From Muribaculum gordoncarteri (lineage in GTDB: Bacteria; Bacteroidota; Bacteroidia; Bacteroidales; Muribaculaceae), in assembly GCF_004803695.1 (NCBI RefSeq), contig NZ_CP039393.1, positions 372,001-436,000 on the forward strand: DNA of 64,000 nt. The letters are read 5' to 3'. The notes beneath the pieces were generated by a model. It did not search any database, was not told the origin of the DNA, and worked only from the letters and a program-made list of their open reading frames with translations. The number at the start of each line of letters is the position of its first letter. Within the stretch, counting starts at the first letter, position 1. Of the stretch, positions 29,084 to 37,889 are shown piece by piece. The position numbers were made by a program, and so were the translations under genes.

Positions 29084-32000
29084 TGTTCCATATATACGGT
29101 TGGAGAAACGCCAAACAACTCCTTGAACGATGTAGCGAAGTTGTTGGGATTGCGGAATCCTGTAAGGTCGGCCACTTCGGCCACTGTGAGCTTCTTCTCG
29201 ACAAGAAGTTTGGCGGCCTTGCGCAGGCGTGTGTTGCGAATGAAGTCGCGGGGTGACTGATTGGTAAGCTCTTTCAGCTTGCGGTGGAGGTGTACGCGGC
29301 TTATGCCTATCTCGTTGGCGAGTGTTTCCACCGTTATGTCGGGATTGCCGAGATTCTTGTTGAGAACCTTCATGATGCGCTCCATGAGCTTGTCGTCGCT
29401 CGATGTCGTGTCGATGTCGTCGACTTTCTCGTCATGTGTCTGGTTGCCGCTGAATGTGTTGCGTAACCGCTGATGGCTCTTGAGCAGGTTGTTGACTGTC
29501 TTTATGAGGATGTCGATGTTGAACGGTTTGGTCAGGTAGGCGTCGGCGCCGGTTTCAAGTCCTTCAAGATTGTCCTCCTCGCGGCTCTTGGCAGTAAGCA
29601 GCACTACGGGTATGTGGTTGAGGTTGATATTCTTCTTTATGCGTCGTGTCAGCTCAAGACCGTCCATTTCAGGCATCATCACATCGCTTATCACGAGATC
29701 GGGTTGCTGCTTGAATATTATGTCAAGCGCCTCTTTGCCGTTGGCACACGTATCTACCTTGTAGTGGGTCGACAATTCGTGAGCCACGTAGTTGCGAATC
29801 TCCTCGTCATCCTCGACCACCAGTACGCGTTCACTCACCTTTACCTTCACGTTGTCGTTGTCGGTTTCATTGATGTCGGGCACGAGTACCATGCTTGTTG
29901 TGTGCTTGGGCACTGACGACTGCGCCATAGGGATGTTGAGCTGGTTGACAGGCAGATGCTCGTGTCCGAGCGGTATTCTCACGACGAAGCGGGTGCCTTG
30001 TCCCTCTGGATTGTCCTCAATGTTGATTGTGCCGTAATGGAGCTTTATAAGAGAGCTTGTGAGGTGGAGTCCCACGCCGGTGCCTCCGGTCTGGTTGTTG
30101 CGCACCTGATAGAAACGCTTGAATATGTGCTGTCGTTCCGATTCGGGTATGCCTATACCCGTGTCGGTGACGCTGATTTCGGCATATTGGTGCAGCGGTC
30201 CGGTGGTGTTGTCGTCGGTTCCCGATGTAAGCTTTATGTCAATCTTGCCGCCGTTGGGGGTGTATTTCACCGCATTCGACAGCAGGTTCATGATGATTTT
30301 GTCGAAGTTGGCCGGGTCAACCCACAGCTCCATGTCGTCATGCCCCTCGTGGTCAAATGTCAGGGTGATGTCCTTGCTGTCGGCTACGGGTTTAAAGAGG
30401 TCGCAGAGGTCGTCGATAAACGGCACTATGGGGGTGTCGGTAAACGACAGCAGCATCTTGCCCTTGTCGATTTTCCTGATGTCCATCAGTTCGTTTACAA
30501 GTCGCAGAACTCGTTTGGCGTTTCGGTTGATGGTGCGGTAGTCCTTCTGGCGTGCCGGATTGTCGTCGGATGCCATGAGCTTTTGCAACGGACTCATCAC
30601 GAGCGTCATAGGAGTGCGTATCTCATGCGATATGTTTATAAAGAACTGGAGCTTGGCCTCGTTGATTTGTGCCTCGTAGTTTCGCTCGATTGCCTCTCTC
30701 TTGCGGCGGGCGCGCATCTGAATCACGTAGTAGGCGTAGTATATCACGCCAAGCACGATTATGAGGTAGATCAGCTTGGTCCACCATGAGTTATACCACA
30801 CCGGGGCGATGTTGATTGTAATCACCGATTCATCTGACTGGATGCCGTTGTCCACGGCTACTATGCGCAGCGTGTGGTTTCCGGGCGACATGTCGCTGAA
30901 GTTTACGGCATTGGTTCCGTGGGGTAGGTCGATCCACTTTTCATTGTCGAGCGAATAGCGGTAGATCAGCGATTCGGGACGGTTGTACTCGCGTGTGCCG
31001 AATTCAATTGAGAATGAGTTGTCGGTATGGGCGAGCTTAAACTCCTGAGCCTTGAACACCGGAGTTTTTATTATAGTCCTGGAGCCTGATTTCATGCCCG
31101 CTTTTATCGCGTTGCCGTGAACATAGAAGTCGGTTATTCTCACTGTCCACTTGCGACCCGGAATTATCACATTCTTGGGATTGAAGTAGGTGATTCCGTT
31201 CATTCCGCCGAAGTAGATAGTGCCGTTGGCGTCCTTGAACGACGCGTTTTTGTAGAACTCGTTGCTCTGCAGACCCTCTTCGACATAGAACGTAGTGAAT
31301 GTTTCCTTTTCGGGATTGAACTGTGCGAGTCCGGCGTTCATGCTTATCCACAGCGATGACGCGTCATCCTCCTGAATTGCATAGATCACATTGCTCGGAA
31401 GCCCGTTTTCGGTGGTATAGAGCTTTTCGCTGTTGGTTTTCGGGTCGAAGCGTATCAGGCCGTTGGACGACGCTACCCATATTATGCCCGATTTGCTCTC
31501 GAGCATGGAGTATATGATGCTCGACGGCGAGAATTGGCTTATCTTGCGATCACCCGACGGATTCTCTATCTTGTAGAGGCCGCTGTAGGTGCCGAGATAG
31601 AGTACATCGTTGGCGGGCGAGTAGTGCAGGGTGCATATCCATGACTCTATTTTGCCCAACAGGTCGTCACAATGCTTGGTCGTCTTTGTGTCGAGATTGT
31701 AGCTGAACAATCCCTGACCCATTGTGGCTATCCAGATGTTTCCTTTGTTGTCCTCCGAGAAAGCATAGCATCGCTGCACGTCGCGGTTGTAGATGTCGTG
31801 CAGCTTGATGAACTCTATCTGTCCGGTCTTGCGGTTCAGTATGCCGGCTCCGTTCAGATAAGTGCCGAGCCACAGGTTTTGGCGTGAGTCCTCGAAGATG
31901 TTTATCACCACCTCGGGCACCGGATTGAGATAGTGGGCATGCTGTGTTCCGTCGGGATTGACTCCATACACGCCGTCGTTGTCGATTCCCACCCACAGGA

Positions 32001-33078
32001 TGCCGTTGGCGTCGCGGCACATCGTCGTGACGCAGTTGGAGCCGATGACATTGTTGGCTACCGACTTGTGGCCGATGTACTTGAATGAGTTGGGATGAGC
32101 CGGCAGCATCACGAGCCCCTTCTGGTATATTCCGAGCCACAGGTTGTTGCTGTCGTCCTTGGTCACGCTGTGTACTTTCTGCTTGTGGTAGTCGAGGTCG
32201 CCGTTTCCGAATTTCACATCGCTTATCTTATTGCTCATGGGGTTGAATACTTTCAACCCTCGTCCATCTGTGGCGAGATATATTTCACCGTTTACATCGG
32301 TGTAAAGTTCTTTAACAAACGAATGGTCGTTATTGGGCGTATTTACAGGTATGAATTTGTCGGACTTCTTGTCAAATTGAAAAAGTCCGTGCTTCATGCT
32401 TCCCGCATATATTACACCGTTGCGACCTATGGTAATTGAGGTGAGTACGGGGTCGCCGGGGCGTCCGAAATAGCGATATATGTTATTGTCGGAATCAAGT
32501 CGGTAGGTTCCCATCTCCTCTTTCAGTAGCCACAGGTCGCCGTCAATGTCCTCAATGCCGTTGTGGACATACTCTATCTCGGGGTGGTCGGTAAATGCAG
32601 GCTCTATTACTATGCCCTTGTTGTCGGCCTTGACTATGCGACCTACTTTGTTGCCTATTACGATTATTTCACCGTTCTTGCGGAATATCAGGTCGTTGAT
32701 GGCGCTTGCAAACGTTTGTCCGTCAGGTGTCTTTGCCAGCGGTGAAAATGTGTCGGTGGCCGGGTCATGCAACTGCAGACCGGCGTAGGAGCCGATGAAT
32801 GTGCGACCTTTACTGTCGACATTTATGGTGTTGACAAGGTTGCTTGCGAGCGATGTCGAGTCGCCCGGTATGTTTCGGAACACAATGAATTTGGATCCGT
32901 CATATCGGTTCAGTCCGTCTTCGGTGGCTACCCAAATCATCCCGTTATTGTCTTGGCACACTTTCATGACGAGGCTGCTCGATATGTCATGGTCGGAGGT
33001 GAACAGCTTATAAGATTGACCAGAGCAAATTAGACAATTTAAGGTGATGAATAGCAAAATCACTAAAGGTCTTATCAT
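29059..33078 (-). CDS. Hybrid two-component system sensor/regulator (HTCS), probable xylan-locus activator
   Basis: 1339-residue one-protein signalling system. After a signal peptide (to about CSGQ) the periplasmic sensor has two seven-blade reg_prop propellers (NGMIWVATEDGLNRYD, GILWVGIDNDGVYGV, GIIWVASSNGLIRFD) and a Y_Y_Y domain. One membrane helix (about 766-787) leads to HisKA with the phospho-accepting histidine in INISHEIRTPM (H818), an HATPase domain (GTGVGLHLTSSLI), a receiver with phospho-aspartate in LVISDVMMPEMDG (D1132) and a C-terminal AraC-type HTH (GISRVHLHRKLKEL). HTCS proteins bind an oligosaccharide in the periplasm and activate their adjacent PUL. It converges on the enzyme operon, so control of the xylan genes is the natural inference. 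Confidence 0.93.
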   Translation of the reverse strand: MIRPLVILLFITLNCLICSGQSYKLFTSDHDISSSLVMKVCQDNNGMIWVATEDGLNRYDGSKFIVFRNIPGDSTSLASNLVNTINVDSKGRTFIGSYAGLQLHDPATDTFSPLAKTPDGQTFASAINDLIFRKNGEIIVIGNKVGRIVKADNKGIVIEPAFTDHPEIEYVHNGIEDIDGDLWLLKEEMGTYRLDSDNNIYRYFGRPGDPVLTSITIGRNGVIYAGSMKHGLFQFDKKSDKFIPVNTPNNDHSFVKELYTDVNGEIYLATDGRGLKVFNPMSNKISDVKFGNGDLDYHKQKVHSVTKDDSNNLWLGIYQKGLVMLPAHPNSFKYIGHKSVANNVIGSNCVTTMCRDANGILWVGIDNDGVYGVNPDGTQHAHYLNPVPEVVINIFEDSRQNLWLGTYLNGAGILNRKTGQIEFIKLHDIYNRDVQRCYAFSEDNKGNIWIATMGQGLFSYNLDTKTTKHCDDLLGKIESWICTLHYSPANDVLYLGTYSGLYKIENPSGDRKISQFSPSSIIYSMLESKSGIIWVASSNGLIRFDPKTNSEKLYTTENGLPSNVIYAIQEDDASSLWISMNAGLAQFNPEKETFTTFYVEEGLQSNEFYKNASFKDANGTIYFGGMNGITYFNPKNVIIPGRKWTVRITDFYVHGNAIKAGMKSGSRTIIKTPVFKAQEFKLAHTDNSFSIEFGTREYNRPESLIYRYSLDNEKWIDLPHGTNAVNFSDMSPGNHTLRIVAVDNGIQSDESVITINIAPVWYNSWWTKLIYLIIVLGVIYYAYYVIQMRARRKREAIERNYEAQINEAKLQFFINISHEIRTPMTLVMSPLQKLMASDDNPARQKDYRTINRNAKRVLRLVNELMDIRKIDKGKMLLSFTDTPIVPFIDDLCDLFKPVADSKDITLTFDHEGHDDMELWVDPANFDKIIMNLLSNAVKYTPNGGKIDIKLTSGTDDNTTGPLHQYAEISVTDTGIGIPESERQHIFKRFYQVRNNQTGGTGVGLHLTSSLIKLHYGTINIEDNPEGQGTRFVVRIPLGHEHLPVNQLNIPMAQSSVPKHTTSMVLVPDINETDNDNVKVKVSERVLVVEDDEEIRNYVAHELSTHYKVDTCANGKEALDIIFKQQPDLVISDVMMPEMDGLELTRRIKKNINLNHIPVVLLTAKSREEDNLEGLETGADAYLTKPFNIDILIKTVNNLLKSHQRLRNTFSGNQTHDEKVDDIDTTSSDDKLMERIMKVLNKNLGNPDITVETLANEIGISRVHLHRKLKELTNQSPRDFIRNTRLRKAAKLLVEKKLTVAEVADLTGFRNPNNFATSFKELFGVSPTVYMEQHPDSPEE

Positions 33079-33121
33079 ATTTTATGTCGGTCTAAGGCTA
33101 ATTTTTGCTTAATCGGTAGTT

Positions 33122-33129
33122 CAAAAATA
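33122..33129 (-). promoter_or_regulatory. -7 promoter element for the HTCS gene
   Basis: Minus-strand TATTTTTG matches TAnnTTTG and lies 43 bases upstream of the regulator ATG at 33078. Confidence 0.5.
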
Positions 33130-33209
33130 TGAAAATATCCCAATTAATCGGTGAAACAGAACTCTGTTTTAAGCTTTTTTAACGGCATTATGACAATGTT
33201 AAAATCGCA

Positions 33210-34433
33210 CTAAAGAGTTGTTACTCCATCTTTTTTCAAGTTGGGAAGGAAGTAGGCCACAAGTCCGAGCAGCGGCATGTAGGCGCATGCGTGATACACG
33301 GTTTCGATGCCGTAACTGTCGGCGAAATTACCCAATACGGCCGAGGCCACTCCGGCTATGCCGAAGGCAAACCCGAAAAACAGTCCCGAAACGAGTCCGA
33401 GCTTGTTGGGAAGCAGTTCCTGTGAGTAAAGCAGTATGGCGGGAAAGGCCGACGACAGCATGAATCCCACGCAGAAGCTGAGAACAACCGTCATTGCGAG
33501 TCCGGTGTAGGGCATGAGCATGCTGAACGGTGCCGTACCGAGAATCGATACCCATATCACGGGCTTGCGTCCGTAACGGTCGCCGATCGGGCCGCCCACG
33601 AGGGTGCCGACTGCTGTCGACACAAGGAATACGAAGAGGAATATCTGGGAATGTTGGATGCTGACGCCGAATTTGTCGATAAGATAGAAGGTGTAGTAGT
33701 TGGTGAGGCTCGCCATGTAGATGTACTTGGAGAAGATAAGCACAAGAAGCACTCCGATCACGAATATCGTGCGCCTCTTGGACAATGGTAGCGGCAGGTG
33801 GTGCTGCGACTTGCCGCTTGTGCGTGACTTGATGCCGTTGAGGTAACCGCGATACCAGCGGCATATAGGGCGCATGGCGTAGAAAGCGAGTGCCGATATG
33901 ATGAGAAACCACATCACGTGATGGCGTCCGTAGGGTGCTACGAGCAGGGCCACAAGCAACGGGCCTGTCGATGTGCCGAGGTTGCCGCCCACCTGGAATA
34001 TGGATTGCGCAAGGCCGCGCCGGCCGTGACTTGCGAGCGATGTTATGCGTGACGCTTCGGGATGTAGTGTCGACGAACCTACGCCCACAAGGAATACCGA
34101 CACAAGTACCATGGCAAGCGATGACGACCATGCAAACAGGATGATGCCGAGCGTGGTGGAGCACATTCCCATTGGCAGGCTCCCTACAAAGGGGCGCTTG
34201 TCAAATGCCAATCCCACAGCCGGCTGAAACACTGATGCTGCTATCTGGTAAACGAGAGTTATCAGACCTATCTGGGCAAAGTTGAGCGACAGATCGTCCT
34301 TCAGCATGGGATACACGGCCGAAATGACGGCTTGAAGAAGGTCGTTGAAGCAGTGTACACAGCACAATGCCATGAGTATGGGGAAATTGGAGTCGGAAGC
34401 AATATTCTTAAGCTTAAGTGACAGGTTTGACAT
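33210..34433 (-). CDS. MFS transporter, fosmidomycin-resistance (Fsr) type
   Basis: 407-residue inner-membrane major-facilitator protein with twelve predicted hydrophobic segments in two halves separated by a basic central loop (RGYLNGIKSRTSGKSQ). The N-terminal CCVHCFNDLLQAVISAVYPMLK, GLAFDKRPFVG and VGVGSSTLHPEASR stretches are characteristic of the fosmidomycin-resistance protein group of drug/sugar exporters. GGPIGDRYGRKPVIW in the second half is the MFS loop signature. It is transcribed divergently from dinB with interleaved promoter elements. The real substrate is unknown. Confidence 0.88.
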   Translation of the reverse strand: MSNLSLKLKNIASDSNFPILMALCCVHCFNDLLQAVISAVYPMLKDDLSLNFAQIGLITLVYQIAASVFQPAVGLAFDKRPFVGSLPMGMCSTTLGIILFAWSSSLAMVLVSVFLVGVGSSTLHPEASRITSLASHGRRGLAQSIFQVGGNLGTSTGPLLVALLVAPYGRHHVMWFLIISALAFYAMRPICRWYRGYLNGIKSRTSGKSQHHLPLPLSKRRTIFVIGVLLVLIFSKYIYMASLTNYYTFYLIDKFGVSIQHSQIFLFVFLVSTAVGTLVGGPIGDRYGRKPVIWVSILGTAPFSMLMPYTGLAMTVVLSFCVGFMLSSAFPAILLYSQELLPNKLGLVSGLFFGFAFGIAGVASAVLGNFADSYGIETVYHACAYMPLLGLVAYFLPNLKKDGVTTL

Positions 34434-34458
34434 AGGTGATATCGTGAAAAAAACAGTG

Positions 34459-34466
34459 CAAAGTTA
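34459..34466 (-). promoter_or_regulatory. -7 promoter element for the MFS transporter gene
   Basis: Minus-strand TAACTTTG matches TAnnTTTG and lies 25 bases upstream of the ATG at 34433. It sits 12 bases from the oppositely directed dinB element. Confidence 0.6.
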
Positions 34467-34478
34467 TAAAAAAATGGG

Positions 34479-34486
34479 TAAATTTG
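34479..34486 (+). promoter_or_regulatory. -7 promoter element for dinB
   Basis: TAAATTTG matches TAnnTTTG. It places transcription start near 34493-34498, which rules out the far upstream in-frame ATGs and favours the ATG at 34513. Confidence 0.6.
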
Positions 34487-34512
34487 CACACCCACCAATG
34501 ATTGCAGGGGCT

Positions 34513-35619
34513 ATGAATGAACGCAAGATAATTCACATCGACATGGACGCTTTCTACGCTTCGGTCGAGCAGCGCGACAATCCCGAGCTGCGAGGCCGTC
34601 CGGTTGCTGTTGGTCACGCCGAGCGTCGCGGGGTGGTGGCTGCTGCAAGTTATGAGGCGCGCCGCTACGGTGTGAGGTCGGCCATGTCGTCGCAGAAAGC
34701 CAAGCGTATATGCCCCGAACTTATTTTCGTTCATGGACGAATGGATGTCTACAAGAGCGTATCGCAGAGCATCCATGACATATTTCATGAATACACCGAC
34801 ATTATCGAACCTATATCGCTCGACGAGGCGTTTCTCGATGTCACGGTCAACAAGCCGGGCATAGAACTGGGTGTCGACATTGCCCGCGAGATAAAGCGCA
34901 AAATTCGCGAGCGTCTTAATCTCGTGGCCTCGGCGGGAGTGTCCTACAACAAGTTTCTTGCAAAGATTGCGTCGGATTACCGTAAGCCCGACGGGTTGTG
35001 TACGATACATCCGTCACAGGCGCTTGACTTTATTGCCAGGTTGCCGATTGAGGATTTCTGGGGAGTGGGGCCCGTGACGGCCGGAAAGATGCACTCGATG
35101 GGCATTCACAACGGGGCGCAGCTGCGCGACTGTCCCAAGCGCATACTGACGCGTGCTTTCGGAAAGGCCGGATTGGTCTACTACGACTTTGCTCGAGGTA
35201 TCGACAATCGTCCTGTCGAAGCTGTGAGAATCAGAAAGTCGATAGGGTGTGAGCACACTCTTGACGAGGATATAAACGACTCGTCGTCGGTCGACATCGA
35301 GTTTGTCAAGGCCGCCGAGGAGTTGTACAGCCGTCTTGAGCGCAAAGGATTCCAAGGCTCTACGCTGACGCTGAAGGTGAAGTTTCACGATTTTGTGCAG
35401 ATAACGCGCAGTGTCACGCTGCCGGGACATGAGGCCGTCGACACTCTCGAAAAGATTATCGCCAACGGACGCAAACTTGTCAATGAGGTGGACTATGCGT
35501 CACATCCCATAAGACTTATAGGCCTTTCTGTTTCAAATCCGCGTGACATGACAGCCGTCGGGCCTGTGTGGCGTCAGCTGTGCTTCGACTTCGACAATCC
35601 CGACGGTGTGGACTCTTGA
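34513..35619 (+). CDS. dinB: DNA polymerase IV (Y-family translesion polymerase)
   Basis: 368 residues from ATG 34513 (MNERKIIHIDMDAFYASVEQ). The reading frame is open back to 34345, but the preceding codons overlap the divergent MFS gene and the promoter, so the later start is chosen. Y-family hallmarks are the metal-binding HIDMDAF, the steric region RPVAVGHAERRGVVAAASYEAR, and the second catalytic block PISLDEAFLDV. They are followed by helix-hairpin-helix and little-finger domains (DFWGVGPVTAGKM). The polymerase copies past damaged bases with low fidelity. It lacks an obvious C-terminal clamp motif that I could identify with certainty. It converges with ychF, leaving only 16 bases between the stops. 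Confidence 0.95.
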   Translation: MNERKIIHIDMDAFYASVEQRDNPELRGRPVAVGHAERRGVVAAASYEARRYGVRSAMSSQKAKRICPELIFVHGRMDVYKSVSQSIHDIFHEYTDIIEPISLDEAFLDVTVNKPGIELGVDIAREIKRKIRERLNLVASAGVSYNKFLAKIASDYRKPDGLCTIHPSQALDFIARLPIEDFWGVGPVTAGKMHSMGIHNGAQLRDCPKRILTRAFGKAGLVYYDFARGIDNRPVEAVRIRKSIGCEHTLDEDINDSSSVDIEFVKAAEELYSRLERKGFQGSTLTLKVKFHDFVQITRSVTLPGHEAVDTLEKIIANGRKLVNEVDYASHPIRLIGLSVSNPRDMTAVGPVWRQLCFDFDNPDGVDS

Positions 35620-35635
35620 ATGGATGTGGGGGTGA

Positions 35636-36739
35636 CTATACGTTGAATCGGAAATGCATTATGTCGCCGTCCTGTACTACATACTCTTTGCCTTCGATGC
35701 TCAGCTTGCCGGCTTCCTTCACGCCGCCTTCTCCTCCGAGTGTCACGTAGTCGTCATATTTTATGACTTCGGCACGTATGAATCCCTTCTCAAAGTCAGT
35801 ATGTATGATTCCTGCGCATTGGGGAGTCTTGGAGCCGCGCATGAATGTCCATGCTCTCACTTCGTCGGGACCTGCTGTGAAATAGGTCTGCAGGTTGAGC
35901 AGCGCGTAGGCCGAGCGTATCAGTCGGCTCACGCCCGACTCCTCAAGACCGATTTCATTTAGGAACTCCTGACGCTCTTCCCAGGTGTCGAGTTCGGCGA
36001 TGTCGGCTTCGGTCTGTGCGGCAACGATGAGTATCTGGGCGTTTTCGTCCTTGACGGCTTCGCGCACGGCTTCGACATACTTGTTGCCGTTGACTGCCGA
36101 TGCGTCGTCGACATTGCACACGTAGAGCACGGGCTTGTTGGTGAGCAGGAACAGGTCGCGGGCGAACTTTTGCTCGTCGACGCTCTCAAACTGCACCGAG
36201 CGTGCAGGCTTGCCTTGGTCGAGGGCCTCCTTGTACTGTCGCAGTACCTCATATTGCATCTTGGCTACCTTGTCACCTCCGGTCTGAGCCTGTTTCTGAG
36301 TCTTGGCCATTCGTGCCTCCACTGTTTCAAGGTCCTTTAGCTGAAGCTCATAGTCGATTATCTCCTTGTCACGCACGGGGTCAACGCTTCCGTCGACATG
36401 GGTTATGTTGTCGTCGTCGAAGCAGCGCAGCACGTGAAGTATGGCATCGGTTTCACGTATGTTGGCGAGGAACTTGTTGCCGAGTCCTTCACCCTTGCTT
36501 GCGCCTTTCACGAGTCCGGCTATGTCGACGATTTCGACGGTGGCCGGCACCACGCTGCGGGGTTCACACATCTCGACAAGCTTGTTGAGTCGCTCGTCGG
36601 GCACGGTTATTACTCCCACATTGGGCTCGATTGTGCAGAACGGGAAATTGGCCGATTGAGCCTTCGCATTGGATAAACAGTTGAAAAGTGTCGACTTGCC
36701 CACATTGGGTAGTCCTACTATGCCGCATTGTAAAGCCAT
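35636..36739 (-). CDS. ychF: Ribosome-binding redox-regulated ATPase YchF (OLA1 family)
   Basis: 367 residues, the usual family length. The N terminus has the P-loop GLPNVGKS (residues 9-16), then VDIAGLVKGASKGEGLGN as the G3/switch region and VLYVCNVDD in the nucleotide-specificity region. The C-terminal TGS domain is visible in LQTYFTAGPDEVRAWTF, TPQCAGIIHTDFEKGFIRAEV and a final IMHFRFNV. YchF is a cytosolic Obg-family NTPase that prefers ATP and associates with ribosomes. It stands alone with its own -7 element. Confidence 0.97.
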   Translation of the reverse strand: MALQCGIVGLPNVGKSTLFNCLSNAKAQSANFPFCTIEPNVGVITVPDERLNKLVEMCEPRSVVPATVEIVDIAGLVKGASKGEGLGNKFLANIRETDAILHVLRCFDDDNITHVDGSVDPVRDKEIIDYELQLKDLETVEARMAKTQKQAQTGGDKVAKMQYEVLRQYKEALDQGKPARSVQFESVDEQKFARDLFLLTNKPVLYVCNVDDASAVNGNKYVEAVREAVKDENAQILIVAAQTEADIAELDTWEERQEFLNEIGLEESGVSRLIRSAYALLNLQTYFTAGPDEVRAWTFMRGSKTPQCAGIIHTDFEKGFIRAEVIKYDDYVTLGGEGGVKEAGKLSIEGKEYVVQDGDIMHFRFNV

Positions 36740-36765
36740 GAATATTCGAGTTTAAAAATTTTCTG

Positions 36766-36773
36766 CAAAGTTA
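36766..36773 (-). promoter_or_regulatory. -7 promoter element for ychF
   Basis: Minus-strand TAACTTTG matches TAnnTTTG, 26 bases upstream of the ATG at 36739, in an A/T-rich gap between ychF and the deacylase gene. Confidence 0.6.
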
Positions 36774-36814
36774 CGAAATTCAATCCTTAATATGAAATAT
36801 TGAAGAACGGAGTC

Positions 36815-37876
36815 TTAGATGTTCAGTCCGTCGAGCAGGGCTATATATGTAGCTATGGCTTCGCGTATTTCGTCAAGAGTTATGTACTCGTCGGCTGTGT
36901 GGGAGCGTGACGAGTCACCGGGGCCAAGCTTTACCGACTGCCAGGGCATAAGTGCCTGATCGCTGAGGGTTGGCGATCCGAAAGGCTCGGCTCCTAATAT
37001 TGTCATACGCCTTATTATGGGGTGATCGGGCGATATTCCCGACGGGTTAAGGCGTGTTGAGCGTGGCGTGAGCCTGCATTGCGGCACCGCTTCGCGCAGC
37101 AAGGCAAGCGTTTTCTCGTTGGTGTAGGCATCGGTTGTGCGAACATCGACAACCATCTTGCACAGCGAAGGCACTACGTTGTGTTGTGTGCCGGCGTTTA
37201 TCTGCGTCACGCTTATCTTTACCGGGCCGAGAGTCGCCGACTCCTTCGGCAGTCGCAGGTTGCGCAGTGTTTCGATTACGGGAATTGCCTGATAGATTGC
37301 GTTTAAGCCCTCGTTGCGGGCTGCGTGTCCGGCTACTCCGTCGATTTCGGCATCAAGCACCATCAGCCCCTTTTCGGCGATGGCGGGATTCATCCCTGTG
37401 GGTTCGCCCACGATTGCCACATCGATGTGGGGCAACAGCGGAATCGCAGCTTCGATTCCGTCACGCCCGCTGACCTCCTCCTCACATGATGCGAGAAACA
37501 CGAGGTTGTAGCTGCGTTGTTGACCGCTCATGAACAGATAGGCGGCAAGAAGCGATACAAGTGACGCTCCGGCATCGTTGCTGCCGAGCCCGAAAAGCCG
37601 GCTTTCATCGTCGACTTGCGGAGTGAAGGGGTCGTGCTGCCATCCCGGTGCGGGCTTCACGGTGTCGATGTGGGAGTTTAACAGCAGAGTGGGGCGGCTC
37701 GGGTCGTAGTCGTCGGCTATTGTCCACACATTATTATTGTGACGCCGGGTTTGATGTCCCGCATTGTTGATGAATTGTTCCACGATGTCGGCCGCGGCGG
37801 CTTCGTCACGGCTTATCGAGGGAGTGGATATGAGTTGCTTGAGCAGGTCAACTGCTTGATAAAATAGTTCGTCCAT
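36815..37876 (-). CDS. argE: M20 metallo-deacylase, probable N-acyl-ornithine deacetylase (ArgE/DapE family)
   Basis: 353-residue M20-family zinc enzyme. Metal and catalytic residues are in order: LLLNSHIDTV (H69, D71), GLGSNDAG with the bridging aspartate (D101), ASCEEEVSG with the general base glutamate, VGEPTG with a metal glutamate, and a C-terminal SRSHTADE histidine. A dimerisation domain sits in the middle (VAGHAARNEGLNAI). In Bacteroidales this size class usually acts in arginine synthesis on N-acetyl- or N-succinyl-ornithine. DapE-type succinyl-diaminopimelate desuccinylase is the main alternative. It starts 13 bases after the comEC-like gene on the same strand, so the two are probably cotranscribed. 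Confidence 0.82.
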   Translation of the reverse strand: MDELFYQAVDLLKQLISTPSISRDEAAAADIVEQFINNAGHQTRRHNNNVWTIADDYDPSRPTLLLNSHIDTVKPAPGWQHDPFTPQVDDESRLFGLGSNDAGASLVSLLAAYLFMSGQQRSYNLVFLASCEEEVSGRDGIEAAIPLLPHIDVAIVGEPTGMNPAIAEKGLMVLDAEIDGVAGHAARNEGLNAIYQAIPVIETLRNLRLPKESATLGPVKISVTQINAGTQHNVVPSLCKMVVDVRTTDAYTNEKTLALLREAVPQCRLTPRSTRLNPSGISPDHPIIRRMTILGAEPFGSPTLSDQALMPWQSVKLGPGDSSRSHTADEYITLDEIREAIATYIALLDGLNI

Positions 37877-37889
37877 GATGCAAAATTAG

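Noticed and set aside
29956-30789. Long plus-strand open frame opposite the HTCS gene
   Set aside because: It lies antisense to the kinase region, whose motifs are clear on the minus strand, and has no family resemblance.
33154-33169. Short inverted repeat between the HTCS and MFS genes as a terminator
   Set aside because: Only a six-base stem in very A/T-rich DNA, with no clear T run in the right direction.
34345-34512. N-terminal extension of DinB by 56 codons
   Set aside because: It overlaps the divergent MFS gene and both promoters, and the added residues do not resemble Y-family polymerases.
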